In this document: piece by piece, positions 26,478-35,991 of the stretch
How positions within the stretch are numbered: the first letter of the stretch is position 1
Layout: each line of letters opens with the position of its first letter
From: Allotamlana fucoidanivorans
GTDB taxonomy: Bacteria; Bacteroidota; Bacteroidia; Flavobacteriales; Flavobacteriaceae
Length of the DNA: 64,000 nt
Direction: 5' to 3'
Assembly: GCF_045788535.1 (NCBI RefSeq)
Contig: NZ_CP074074.1
Location: forward strand, 3,906,001-3,970,000
Translations under genes and position numbers: made by a program
The notes under the pieces: model-generated
What the model saw: only the letters and a program-made list of their open reading frames with translations
Databases searched by the model: none
What the model was told of the DNA's origin: nothing

Positions 26478-27650
26478 CTATTTTTTTGAATATTGACTTT
26501 TAAATTCAGTAAGTGCAGGGCTTACCTTCATGCCGGTGGCCACTTTCTGAAGTCCTTCCATAACAACCAAATCACCTTCATTTACCCCTTCTTCAATAAC
26601 TACCATATCATGAATATTTTCAAGAACTTTAACCGTTCTTGATTGAATGGTGTTCTCCTTATCTACAACAAAAACAGAATACTGACCCTGAAGTTCTCTG
26701 ACACATTTTTGGGGCACTAGTAAAGCATGCTCTAGAATATCAACTTCTGTCTTTATTTTAGAAAACATACCTGGCCGTAACAACCCTTCCGGATTAGGAA
26801 ATAGAGCCTGAACTATAATTGAACCTGTTGACTCATCAACCTCTCTTCCAACAAATTCAACCAGACCTTTATGCTCATAAGTCGTACCATCGGCTAAAAT
26901 CAACTCTATATTTCTTTTTGCCCTTTCAGAAGCATTTTTGGTTTTGTCTTTTTCATCAAGCTTAGCAAACTCTCTGGCTAAAATAATATACTCTGATTCC
27001 GTTATAAAAAACTGAACTCTAACTTGATCAATTCTTGAAACCACATTTAAAATAACAGGATTAGGTTCTCTCCCCACAAACTCACCTGTTCTAGCTTCTG
27101 TTTTTCCTATTAAACCATCTATAGGGGATTTAATTTTAGTATAGCTCAAATTAATTTCTGCAATTTTTAAGTTGGCTTGAGCCGCTTTTAAGGATGCGGC
27201 GCTAGCATCTCTATCTGCTTTAACCGCATCAAAATCACTTTTACTTACGGCATTAATTTCTGCTAAAGGTGTATATCGTACCAACTCATTCTCTGCATTT
27301 ACTAAATGAATTTTTGCTTGAGCTACCTTACTTTGCTCAGAAGAAACTTGAGCAACAAACGGCTGTGCATCAATAGAATATAACAATTGTCCTTTTTTTA
27401 CGGGAAAACCTTCTTTAAAATGCACCCCCTCCAGAAAACCTTCAACTCTTGCGCGTATTGGAATATCAAGAAATCCGTAGACTTGCCCAACAAATTCTCT
27501 ATAAATGGGGACATCTTTTTGAATTACTTTAATCACCTTAACATTAGGTGGAACTGCTGCTAATTCTTTGCCTTTATCCTTACAGGACAATACAAAAGTT
27601 GATACGGCTAAAATAAAAGCCACAAAACTGAAATGGTAATTGCTTTTCAT
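26478..27650 (-). CDS. RND efflux periplasmic adaptor (membrane fusion protein)
   Basis: A 390-residue lipoprotein adaptor (lipobox ending at Cys23, VLSC). It has the usual barrel-sandwich start VEGFLEGVHFKEGFPVKKGQ (about residues 68-87), then a helical hairpin (about 100-165), the lipoyl half IKSPIDGLIGKTEARTGEFV (about 172-191) and a beta-barrel with LRPGMFSKIKTEV near 288-300. It bridges the pump and the outer-membrane channel. First gene of the three-gene operon, with 3 bases to the pump gene. No regulator gene of TetR or MarR type is adjacent, so control is unknown. Confidence 0.94.
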   Translation of the reverse strand: MKSNYHFSFVAFILAVSTFVLSCKDKGKELAAVPPNVKVIKVIQKDVPIYREFVGQVYGFLDIPIRARVEGFLEGVHFKEGFPVKKGQLLYSIDAQPFVAQVSSEQSKVAQAKIHLVNAENELVRYTPLAEINAVSKSDFDAVKADRDASAASLKAAQANLKIAEINLSYTKIKSPIDGLIGKTEARTGEFVGREPNPVILNVVSRIDQVRVQFFITESEYIILAREFAKLDEKDKTKNASERAKRNIELILADGTTYEHKGLVEFVGREVDESTGSIIVQALFPNPEGLLRPGMFSKIKTEVDILEHALLVPQKCVRELQGQYSVFVVDKENTIQSRTVKVLENIHDMVVIEEGVNEGDLVVMEGLQKVATGMKVSPALTEFKSQYSKK

Positions 27651-27768
27651 GAAGAGGTAATTTCTTTAACGTTTGATTAGGTTAAAGATAAAACTATTTC
27701 AGTAATACTCAGATTAGAACACTTCTTTTTTACATTAATTTAGAGTCATTTAAAACTTTTACAAAGTA

Positions 27769-27803
27769 AAATGGTGGTTAGGATAACACCCCAACCACCA
27801 TTT
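27769..27803 (-). terminator. terminator after the galactan-locus operon
   Basis: An 11-bp inverted repeat AAATGGTGGTT / AACCACCATTT with a 13-base loop just after the GH2 gene stop, followed on the minus strand by a T-rich stretch. It would end the seven-gene transcript. Confidence 0.7.
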
Positions 27804-27826
27804 AAAAATAGCATTGCTAATTTTGT

Positions 27827-30277
27827 TTATTTACTTAAAACCGTAATTTTTGCACTACGTAATGATTTTGACTTAGCCGACAGCGTTATGTTTCCTGATG
27901 TTTCTGAAGCTTTTAAAATAGCTAAACACATGCCACTAAAAGCTTTTCTATGAGGCGCCTGAAACGACTCTAAACTCGTTTGATCTCCATTATCAACCGC
28001 GATAAGTTCTCCGGCTCCCTTTACAGAGAAATTTACTAAGTTATTAGCATTGGGACATAAATTACCGTCTTTATCTTCAATTCTTATGGTTACATAAGCC
28101 AAATCAGATCCGTCTGCATTTATTTCAGCTCTATCAACAGACAAACTAATTTTTGCAGGCTTTCCTGCCGTATTAATCTGTTCTTCCTGAACCACTTTTC
28201 CATCCTTATAGCCTACTACTTTTATGCTTCCTGCTTCATAAGGTACATTCCAAGACAATCTGTATTTAGATTGGAATGTTTTAGGCTCGTACCTTAAAAA
28301 ATCAACTTTTAATTCGGTTAAATCCTTTCCTTTTACCTTTTTCCCCATAGACTTTCCATTAACAAAAAGCTCAGCACTATCACAGTTTGTATAGCAATAC
28401 ACAGGAATTGTTTGTCCTTCCATACCTTTCCAGTTCCAGTGCGGCAATAGGTGAATCATGGGTTTTGTGCTCCATTGACTTTGGTATAGGAAAAACCTAT
28501 CTTTAGGAAACCCACATAAATCAACCGCTCCAAAATAAGAACCATGTGATGGCCAATCGGCATTCCAATACCCATTGGTAGAATTGTCTTTTCCGCCATA
28601 GGGTGTCGGTTCTCCTAAATAATCAAAACCTGTCCAGATAAATTCTCCCATAACATAGGGGTTTTGCTCTTGAAAGTGAAATTCAACATCTGGTGGGTAT
28701 GCCCATGGTGGGCCAATTAAATCATAACTTGTTACATGTTTTGATTCATGTGTTTGGTATTTTTCTATTGGTAAATGATATACCCCACGACTACTCGTAC
28801 AGCTTGATGTTTCTGAACCATATAAAGGCAATTCTGGAAACATGTCTCTTATTTCGCTATACTTTGTAGGTTTGTAATTCATACCCGCAATATCTACTTG
28901 CTGTGCAAAATTGAAGGTATAAGGGTTAATGTAATTATTCATACCCATAGTACTTGGGCGCGTAGGATCTGTTTCTTTACATACATCATGCAGCATTTTA
29001 GCAACCTTCCAACCGTTCTTTCTATCACGTTGCTCTATAATTTCATTACCCGTACTCCACATAATTACTGAAGGATGATTACGATCTCGTAAAATCATAT
29101 CTTTCAAATCTCTTTCAGCCCACTCGTCAAAAAACTTATTGTACCCATTAGGCACTTTTTCCATTTTCCAAACATCAAAAGCTTCATCTAGCACCACTAA
29201 ACCAAGTTCATCACAAGCCTCTAAAAATTCACGTGATGGTGGATTATGACTTGTTCTAATGGCGTTCACCCCCATATCTATCATAATCTGTAATTTACGT
29301 TCGTCGGCTCTTTTATAAACCGCAGCCCCTAACGAGCCATTATCATGGTGTATACATACCCCATTAAAGCGTACCAGCTTATTATTCAAGAAAAACCCAT
29401 CCTTGGTATAGCGTATACTTCTTAAACCAATTCTAGACTTATAGGTATCTGTAATTTTTCCGTTTGCGCTAAGGGTGGTAATAACGTTATACAAATTTGG
29501 AACGCCGATATCCCAAATCTTTGGATTTTCAATGTTATTCCAAACCGCAGAAACAGCCTTTGAATGGGCTTCAACCTCAATACTATCTTCTACTGTAGCT
29601 ACCGTTTTTCCATCTGGATCAATATACTCATGCTTTACCGTAACCGAAGTGTTCTCATTGCTATTGTTAATCACGGTTGTTTCATTTTGAACCACCGCCA
29701 ATTTTTCAGTTACGGTTGGTGTAACAATATAAGTACCCCATTGACCAACGTGAATAGGATTATCAATTTTCAACCAAACGGAGCGATACAAACCTGCTCC
29801 TGGATACCACCGTGATGATAAATCTTCAGGAGTTAACCGCACTGCCACAACATTATCTGAGCCATCATACTTTAAATAGTTACTAATATCAAATTCAAAA
29901 CCAATATAGCCGTACGGACGATGCCCAACCAATTCTCCATTAATCCACACATGAGCATTATACATAGCGCCTTCAAATTCTAATCGAACCACCTTTCCTT
30001 TGGTATTGGCTTCCATTTTAAAATGTTTCCTGTACCAACCTGTACCATGAAATGGCAATCCTCCTGCGCGGGCATTGTATTTTACATCAAAAGGTCCCTC
30101 AATAGCCCAATCGTGCGGCAAATCCAAATTTCGCCATTTTGAATCATCAAATGTTATCTGTTCAGCACCTTGGGCCTTATCATTATAAAACTTCCATGAA
30201 GCATTAAAATTTAGATCCTGAGCACACAGATAATATCCCATTACTAAAAAACATAGTAAACTAAAAAGTTTATTCAT
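27827..30277 (-). CDS. GH2 beta-galactosidase-like glycoside hydrolase
   Basis: An 816-residue secreted GH2 enzyme with signal peptide (about residues 1-19). Domains in order: sugar-binding jelly roll (about 22-180), immunoglobulin-like (about 185-290), TIM barrel (about 295-600), then C-terminal domains of the DUF4982 and Ig-like kind. The acid/base is Glu412 in WSTGNEI, and the nucleophile is probably Glu488 in YGSETSS. GH2 enzymes of this architecture remove terminal beta-galactose (or sometimes glucuronate) from oligosaccharides. Last gene of the locus on this strand. In a galactan pathway it would trim the non-reducing galactose exposed by sulfatases. Confidence 0.92.
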   Translation of the reverse strand: MNKLFSLLCFLVMGYYLCAQDLNFNASWKFYNDKAQGAEQITFDDSKWRNLDLPHDWAIEGPFDVKYNARAGGLPFHGTGWYRKHFKMEANTKGKVVRLEFEGAMYNAHVWINGELVGHRPYGYIGFEFDISNYLKYDGSDNVVAVRLTPEDLSSRWYPGAGLYRSVWLKIDNPIHVGQWGTYIVTPTVTEKLAVVQNETTVINNSNENTSVTVKHEYIDPDGKTVATVEDSIEVEAHSKAVSAVWNNIENPKIWDIGVPNLYNVITTLSANGKITDTYKSRIGLRSIRYTKDGFFLNNKLVRFNGVCIHHDNGSLGAAVYKRADERKLQIMIDMGVNAIRTSHNPPSREFLEACDELGLVVLDEAFDVWKMEKVPNGYNKFFDEWAERDLKDMILRDRNHPSVIMWSTGNEIIEQRDRKNGWKVAKMLHDVCKETDPTRPSTMGMNNYINPYTFNFAQQVDIAGMNYKPTKYSEIRDMFPELPLYGSETSSCTSSRGVYHLPIEKYQTHESKHVTSYDLIGPPWAYPPDVEFHFQEQNPYVMGEFIWTGFDYLGEPTPYGGKDNSTNGYWNADWPSHGSYFGAVDLCGFPKDRFFLYQSQWSTKPMIHLLPHWNWKGMEGQTIPVYCYTNCDSAELFVNGKSMGKKVKGKDLTELKVDFLRYEPKTFQSKYRLSWNVPYEAGSIKVVGYKDGKVVQEEQINTAGKPAKISLSVDRAEINADGSDLAYVTIRIEDKDGNLCPNANNLVNFSVKGAGELIAVDNGDQTSLESFQAPHRKAFSGMCLAILKASETSGNITLSAKSKSLRSAKITVLSK

Positions 30278-30408
30278 TTTATTAATTTTAAATATTTGAT
30301 TTATTTTTTTATTATTTTATCTTCTTTTTAATATCAACAATTATCTTATCTTTCATTATTCCTTTTTAACATTTCCAATTACAGATAGGATTATTCGTGT
30401 ATATAAAC

Positions 30409-31938
30409 TTATTTTAAAACTATTTTATAGACCAACGCTTTTTCTGCTTCTGCTGGTCTATTTTTAGGCTGTTTTAAAATTAACCCTAGTTTATTCCTTT
30501 TCCATTGAATTTTTTCCTCGCTTCCTAAAACAGACACCGATTTAATTTTTAATGCCTTACCTTGATTAGCAAAGACTTCTAAGATTCTTTCTGATTCCTT
30601 TTCATTCCACCCCAATTGAATAGCATACACCACCTTTCCTTTTTGGGTATATCTTACATCGGACGAATTTAATTTGTTCAACCCTTGTTTGATAGCTCCG
30701 TATGCATTCCAAGCGTCTGCTTCATCTCTTTTTAAAACAGTAGTACCTTCCCCAAACACTAAAAACGGTTTAGTATCATAAATAGCTTCACCATATAATT
30801 GCATCCAAGCCCCAATACCTTCCATAGCATTCACTTGCTCTACAGGCATAGTTCCATCTGCCATAGGACCCGCCGATAAAAGCATAACCCCATTCTTACT
30901 TACCACCTCAGCTAATATCCTAATAGCCTGTGCAGGATCAATCGCAGTTCTTTTCTCTTTATTGTAGCACCAACTACTCCCTAAAATGAAATCGGTAATC
31001 CACACTTCTGATGTAATATCTTCCATAGTAGCACGCTCCACATTAACCACAGCTAATTCGGTTGGAAAAAAATTGCCTTTGGTGTTTACAACAACCTCTT
31101 TGTTTTCTACTTTTGCCTTATTAAAATAGTTTACAAGAAACTGTTTTCTGTAATCTTCAGAAATAAAACGTTGCCCAAAATCCATCCAGATATAATCAGG
31201 GCAATGCGCTTCAATAACTTCGTTCAATTTTCCTAACCAAAGGTCTTGCGCCTCATTATAATCCATATTACAATAGAGGTTTTTATATTTTTCATCTTGT
31301 GGCACCTCACAATTTTCGTATACATAATTGTACGTATTAAGTGTTACAGGACGTAAATAAGACAAATCAGGTTTGGGATAAAACATGTTATGAAACCCAT
31401 GATGAAATGTTGCCATAAACTTTAAGCCTCTTTTTTTAGTTTCTTCACCAATGGCTTTTACCACATCAATACCAGGCCCCATACCAACAGAATTCCATTC
31501 ATTTACTTGACTATCCCAAAGCGAAAACCCATCATGATGTTCTGCAATTGATCCAATAAATTTGGCCCCCATATTTTCAAACATATCTACCCATGCTTTG
31601 GCATTGAACTTTGGAGCCTTCCACATGGGAATAAAATCATGATAATGAAAGTTTTCACCGTAGTTTTTTCTGTGCTTTTTATACACTTCTCCTCCCCAAA
31701 GATTTGGGTGGCGGTCTGGTACATACATCCAGCGCGGATACCACTCGCCATCTGTAGCTGGAACAGAATACACCCCCCAATGAAAATACACCCCTAACTT
31801 GGCATTTGCAAACCATTCTGGCACTGCTTTATGCTTTTTTAAAGATTCCCAGGTTGCTTTAAAATTTTCTTGTGCCGACATATGTCCTACAAAAAATAGG
31901 ACTACAACTAATTTAAAAAAAGGTATAAAAGATTTCAT
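30409..31938 (-). CDS. GH29 alpha-L-fucosidase-like hydrolase (first copy)
   Basis: A 509-residue secreted GH29 enzyme with signal peptide (about residues 1-22, ending HMSAQ). Family hallmarks are KLGVYFHWGVYSVP (47-60), the substrate-binding EHHDGFSLWDS (133-143) and the nucleophile Asp253 in YIWMDFG. The C-terminal ~110 residues form a beta-sandwich. GH29 members remove alpha-L-fucose. In sulfated-galactan loci some are thought to act on L-galactose, which has the same ring configuration. I start at the ATG rather than a GTG three codons earlier. It is 131 bases ahead of the GH2 gene. Confidence 0.9.
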   Translation of the reverse strand: MKSFIPFFKLVVVLFFVGHMSAQENFKATWESLKKHKAVPEWFANAKLGVYFHWGVYSVPATDGEWYPRWMYVPDRHPNLWGGEVYKKHRKNYGENFHYHDFIPMWKAPKFNAKAWVDMFENMGAKFIGSIAEHHDGFSLWDSQVNEWNSVGMGPGIDVVKAIGEETKKRGLKFMATFHHGFHNMFYPKPDLSYLRPVTLNTYNYVYENCEVPQDEKYKNLYCNMDYNEAQDLWLGKLNEVIEAHCPDYIWMDFGQRFISEDYRKQFLVNYFNKAKVENKEVVVNTKGNFFPTELAVVNVERATMEDITSEVWITDFILGSSWCYNKEKRTAIDPAQAIRILAEVVSKNGVMLLSAGPMADGTMPVEQVNAMEGIGAWMQLYGEAIYDTKPFLVFGEGTTVLKRDEADAWNAYGAIKQGLNKLNSSDVRYTQKGKVVYAIQLGWNEKESERILEVFANQGKALKIKSVSVLGSEEKIQWKRNKLGLILKQPKNRPAEAEKALVYKIVLK

Positions 31939-32025
31939 GATTACCACTTAAGTTTATTTTATACAAATGTCTTAATTAAACTTAACGAGGCATACCACAA
32001 AAGGTTTACATACTGCAACAAAATG

Positions 32026-33576
32026 TCAAAAATGCGATCCAGTAAACACTAAACTCTCTCGAGTTTGATTATATTTATTATATAGTTCTTGTATCTTTTT
32101 TTGATAGTTGGGGTTTTTGATATAATTCTTAGACTCTTCTTCCTCTACATTATCATTCAAATTAAACAAGGCTACAGGTGTACTTGTTTTATTTGTTTTA
32201 TCCTTTTTATCAACTTGTAGAATCAATTTCCATCCGTTATCAATTAAAATAAACTCATGTTGAGATCCACCTTGAACCATTAAAAAAGGATGCGTTGTTG
32301 CCTGCTTTTCATTTTTTAAAACAGGTAATAAGTTATATGAATCTTGAGCTACATTATTACTAAGTTTTTGATTTGAAATGGCCGCTATAGTAGCCATAAT
32401 ATCCAACCCTAAAATGGGATTATCTGACATTTGATTGGGTTTTATTTCATCGGGCCAACTGACAATAAACGGTACTCTATGACCACCTTCATATGCTTGA
32501 TTCTTAGCTCCACGATAGATGTCGCTTACTTTATGCCCAGATTTTGCTGTTTTCTTATCTCCCAGCAATCCTCCATTATCTGAAGTAAAAATAAATACCG
32601 TATTGTCATATATGCCTTGTTGCTTTAATGTATTTACCATCATGCCCATTTGCACATCAAGCTCTTTAATCATATCCATATGCAAAGATGGTGTAGTTCC
32701 CTTTATGTTAACACCATCTAATGTGCTGGCTGGCGCATGTGGTACGTGAACCGCCTGAGAGCAATAATACATGAAAAATGGTTTTTCTTTATTGGCATTT
32801 TTGGTTATATAATCAACGGCCTTATTAGCTAGAATAGTTCCTATGTTATGGGGATCCCAATTTGAATCACCATAGCCAATAGCTTTATCAAGTTTCAAAT
32901 TTAATTTAGCTAAGTATTCAGCATCAATAATTTCAATTTTAGAATCTTCTTTTAATTTCAACCATTGGTCATTTTCATAAACAGCATAGGGCACACTTTG
33001 AATGCCTGCTGGTAAAGTTACACTATAATCAAACCCTAATTGGGTTGGACCATGCAGTATTTTGGTTATGTCAATATCAAGTACAGGTGCTTTTCCTATT
33101 TTTGGCTCATAAATTTTTTCTGGCACCCCTTTTTTGGCAAAACTAGTACCGATATGCCACTTTCCAAAAAATGCTGTGTTATAATTGGCTTGTTTCATAA
33201 GCTTGCCCAAGGTCATTTGATCGTCTTTTATGACGGATTTAGCATAACCCGACCATACACCCCACGGTTCTGAACTCCTATAACAACTATTACCTGTCAT
33301 TATAGCATACCTTGTTGTGGCACACAAGGCTGCTGGTGCATGAGCATCTGTAAACATCATACCTGCATCTGCTAAACTATCAATATTAGGGGTTTCTAAT
33401 ATGATGTTGTCACTATGTAATCGGCGGTATTTTGAAATATCACCTACACCAATATCATCTGCTAAAACAACTATAATATTCGGCTTTTTGTTTGATATCT
33501 CAACACTTTTTTGAGCTTCTACAAACAACATAGACATCAAAAACAGAAGTGTTAAATGAAATTTATAATTTGTCAT
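32026..33576 (-). CDS. S1 family sulfatase with variant active-site motif
   Basis: A 516-residue secreted sulfatase (signal peptide about residues 1-21, ending EAQ). The calcium-binding ADDIGVGD (39-46), downstream GKWHIG and SDNGG motifs are present. The formylglycine position is Cys85 in C-A-T-T-R: the usual proline or alanine at the third position of C-x-(P/A)-x-R is threonine here. The cysteine and arginine needed for formylglycine formation and binding remain, so activity is plausible. It would remove sulfate esters from algal oligosaccharides. It lies between the GH28-like and GH29 genes in the operon. Confidence 0.9.
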   Translation of the reverse strand: MTNYKFHLTLLFLMSMLFVEAQKSVEISNKKPNIIVVLADDIGVGDISKYRRLHSDNIILETPNIDSLADAGMMFTDAHAPAALCATTRYAIMTGNSCYRSSEPWGVWSGYAKSVIKDDQMTLGKLMKQANYNTAFFGKWHIGTSFAKKGVPEKIYEPKIGKAPVLDIDITKILHGPTQLGFDYSVTLPAGIQSVPYAVYENDQWLKLKEDSKIEIIDAEYLAKLNLKLDKAIGYGDSNWDPHNIGTILANKAVDYITKNANKEKPFFMYYCSQAVHVPHAPASTLDGVNIKGTTPSLHMDMIKELDVQMGMMVNTLKQQGIYDNTVFIFTSDNGGLLGDKKTAKSGHKVSDIYRGAKNQAYEGGHRVPFIVSWPDEIKPNQMSDNPILGLDIMATIAAISNQKLSNNVAQDSYNLLPVLKNEKQATTHPFLMVQGGSQHEFILIDNGWKLILQVDKKDKTNKTSTPVALFNLNDNVEEEESKNYIKNPNYQKKIQELYNKYNQTRESLVFTGSHF

Positions 33577-33623
33577 AATTAATCACGTTTACCTTTTTAC
33601 AATTTTGTTCAAGTGTTTCAAAA

Positions 33624-35042
33624 CTACATATTAACATCTTCTAAAATAATCTCTTCTCTTTTATCGACATTTCTAAGAGAAAAAGAAACATCATGCATTT
33701 CTAATGATTCAATATGTCTTCCATAAAGTCCGTAGGCAGGTGTTGCGCCTAGTTTAGTAAATTCTGGATACTGTGTTTCATTTTCAGGCACCTTTATCTT
33801 TGAATCTTCTTCTACACCTCCTCCAGGTAAACTCACCTTTATGTTTTCAAATGTAATACGCCCTATTTTATGGTTTTGAGTTCCCGTAAAGAAAAACCCA
33901 GTAGTTGGATTTAACCTTAATTTTGAAGCATCCGAAACTTGAGCATTGACATTTTTAATAACTACGTTATTGATAGAACCTACAGGCTGTTTTGGTGCGT
34001 CTCTGTAGGTTAAACCACGTTCTCCTAACCGGATAAAAATAGGCATTTCAACATCTTTCATTTCAATATTTTCAATTAATACGTGATTAATATCCGCTCC
34101 ATCTACACTTAAAATTTTAATACCTCCTCCTTTAGTATCATGAATAAAACAGTCTTTAATGGTGATGTTTTTAAAATCTCCCATAGACTCCGTACCAAAC
34201 TTAATAGCACCCCATTCACTTTTAATGTTACAGTTATAAACCTCAATATCGGATGTTGGTTTAGGACTGGTTGATTTAAAGCAAATAGCATCATCGCCAG
34301 AATCAATAGTCACATTTTTAACAAGACCATTTATACTTGAATCCATATCTATGGCATCATTATTTTGATTGGCGTGACTGTGTATATCAATGCCATCGAC
34401 CTCAAATCCGTCACACTCAAAAAAATGCAAGGTCCAAGCGGCCGGTTGTCTTAAATGTATATCTTTAAGCCTTACATTTTTAGACCTAACCATACGTACT
34501 AAAAATGGTCTGTTTGACAACCGTATATTATTGTTCACATACTTGCCTCCTTCTGCAATAAGCCCCTTTAAATCAGGTTTTATCAACTCAACATTCAGCT
34601 TCGATAAGGTTTTCTTTATATTGGCGGGCGTAAACATTTCGCCTTGACCATTTATAGTTCCTTTTCCTGATATAGCTACATTGTCAACATCAATGGCACC
34701 TATAAAACATTGGCCTCTAAATTGACCCGTTGCATCAATAAACGGATCAACAACTGGGTAATCATTAGGGTTAATACTCCCTTGAAGTACCGTTTTTTCT
34801 GTGATTTTTAAATTGACATTATTTTTCAGCAATAAGGTTCCAGATATATAGGTGGCACCATCAACCAGTACAGTACCTCCCCCTTTTTTTGCACAGTCAT
34901 CAATGGCTTTTTGAATAAATAATGTATTTATTGTTTTTCCATCATCAAGGGCTCCGTAATCTTTTATATTCCAAACCTCTTGTTTTTTACAAGAGAAAAA
35001 ACAAATTAAACAACTCCAGATTAAAACAAATACTTTTTTCAT
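33624..35042 (-). CDS. GH28-like right-handed beta-helix hydrolase, lipoprotein
   Basis: A 472-residue protein with a lipoprotein signal (lipobox ending Cys18, CFFSC) and the pectate-lyase-like start WNIKDYGALDDGKTINT (24-40). GH28 landmarks: NNDAID (227-232) in place of NTDG, and SGDDAI (248-253) with the catalytic aspartate pair. The usual GHG histidine loop is EWGAIKFG (276-283), without histidine, and the RIK motif is GGIKI (306-310), without arginine. GH28 normally cleaves galacturonans, but in this galactan/sulfatase context and with altered subsites the substrate may differ. I start at the ATG two codons after a GTG. Six bases before the downstream edge of the GH16 gene indicates tight coupling. 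Confidence 0.83.
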   Translation of the reverse strand: MKKVFVLIWSCLICFFSCKKQEVWNIKDYGALDDGKTINTLFIQKAIDDCAKKGGGTVLVDGATYISGTLLLKNNVNLKITEKTVLQGSINPNDYPVVDPFIDATGQFRGQCFIGAIDVDNVAISGKGTINGQGEMFTPANIKKTLSKLNVELIKPDLKGLIAEGGKYVNNNIRLSNRPFLVRMVRSKNVRLKDIHLRQPAAWTLHFFECDGFEVDGIDIHSHANQNNDAIDMDSSINGLVKNVTIDSGDDAICFKSTSPKPTSDIEVYNCNIKSEWGAIKFGTESMGDFKNITIKDCFIHDTKGGGIKILSVDGADINHVLIENIEMKDVEMPIFIRLGERGLTYRDAPKQPVGSINNVVIKNVNAQVSDASKLRLNPTTGFFFTGTQNHKIGRITFENIKVSLPGGGVEEDSKIKVPENETQYPEFTKLGATPAYGLYGRHIESLEMHDVSFSLRNVDKREEIILEDVNM

Positions 35043-35054
35043 TTTCACAGTTTT

Positions 35055-35942
35055 TTAATCAACCAATTTCCATGTTCTCACCCAATCATAGAGGGTTGTT
35101 CTATCTTCAAAAGAGCCTGTCATGCCACCATCTTCAGGCACTGGATTCCAGTTATAGGTCTCTACAACCATTCTTAAGTGCATAGGCAGATTAAAGTCTG
35201 CCTTAGGCGTTACCTTTTCAACAAACTCTCCATCTAAGAAGAATAGCACTTCTTTTTCACTTTTCCACCAAACCCCATACACATGAAAATCTTCATAGGT
35301 TTTTCCTGCTGTTGGCGTTTTTCCCCCTATGGTTCCAGCGGGGATATCACAACCATCTTGAATACCTCTACTATGAGTATTAAAGCCCATTCTTTGATCG
35401 GCGTCTTGAGCAAAATCCTTATCTGTATTGATTTGTCCTACACACTCTTGAACATCCAACTCTGTTACTCTCCTATCACAATCAATAGCTTCTTCTCTTT
35501 CATTAATCAACCAAAAGGTAGAAGACATAAAGGTTTTGTTTCCTTTCATTCTACACTCATAATAGCCATAGGTCATTCCTTTTCTTGAACCCGCATAACC
35601 ACCTCCGTGTGTAAATACTTTTCCTTCTTTTTTTACATCTTTAGGTAGTTTAGTAGCTGTTATTTGCAGATTACCATGAGCTACGGTGACATTGCTGGGT
35701 AAAAACAAACCTGGGGCTCGCCCAATCCAACCTTGACCTGAAATTTGCCATTTTTTTTGGTTAACCTTACTGCCGCTAAATTCATCAGACATGCTTTTAA
35801 CGAGCTTCCATTTCTTTTCTGAAGATACAGGACTTTCTCCCTCTTTGAAATATGGTGCCTTTTGTGCATAACTACCAGAAGTTAACGATATGAGGAATAA
35901 GGTTAAGAGAAATTGATAGGGCTTTGTATAAAAAAATGTCAT
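35055..35942 (-). CDS. GH16 endo-galactanase-like enzyme (agarase/porphyranase/carrageenase group)
   Basis: A 295-residue secreted enzyme with signal peptide (about residues 1-26, ending SYAQ). The GH16 catalytic motif is ELDVQE (Glu161 nucleophile, Asp163, Glu166 acid/base). The overall pattern (WKLVKSMSDEFSG near 45-57, GYYECRMKGNKTFMSSTFWL-like strand near 126-145, WWKSEKEVLFFLDGE near 225-239, DWVRTW near the end) matches algal-galactan endo-hydrolases rather than laminarinases. The exact subfamily and substrate (agarose, porphyran or carrageenan) cannot be set by eye. No Por secretion tail is visible. It is the only endo-acting enzyme of the locus and so best defines its target. Confidence 0.85.
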   Translation of the reverse strand: MTFFYTKPYQFLLTLFLISLTSGSYAQKAPYFKEGESPVSSEKKWKLVKSMSDEFSGSKVNQKKWQISGQGWIGRAPGLFLPSNVTVAHGNLQITATKLPKDVKKEGKVFTHGGGYAGSRKGMTYGYYECRMKGNKTFMSSTFWLINEREEAIDCDRRVTELDVQECVGQINTDKDFAQDADQRMGFNTHSRGIQDGCDIPAGTIGGKTPTAGKTYEDFHVYGVWWKSEKEVLFFLDGEFVEKVTPKADFNLPMHLRMVVETYNWNPVPEDGGMTGSFEDRTTLYDWVRTWKLVD

Positions 35943-35991
35943 GTTTTAAAGTTTGTTATATTTAATAATGTTCTTCAGTTTGTTTTAGCTT

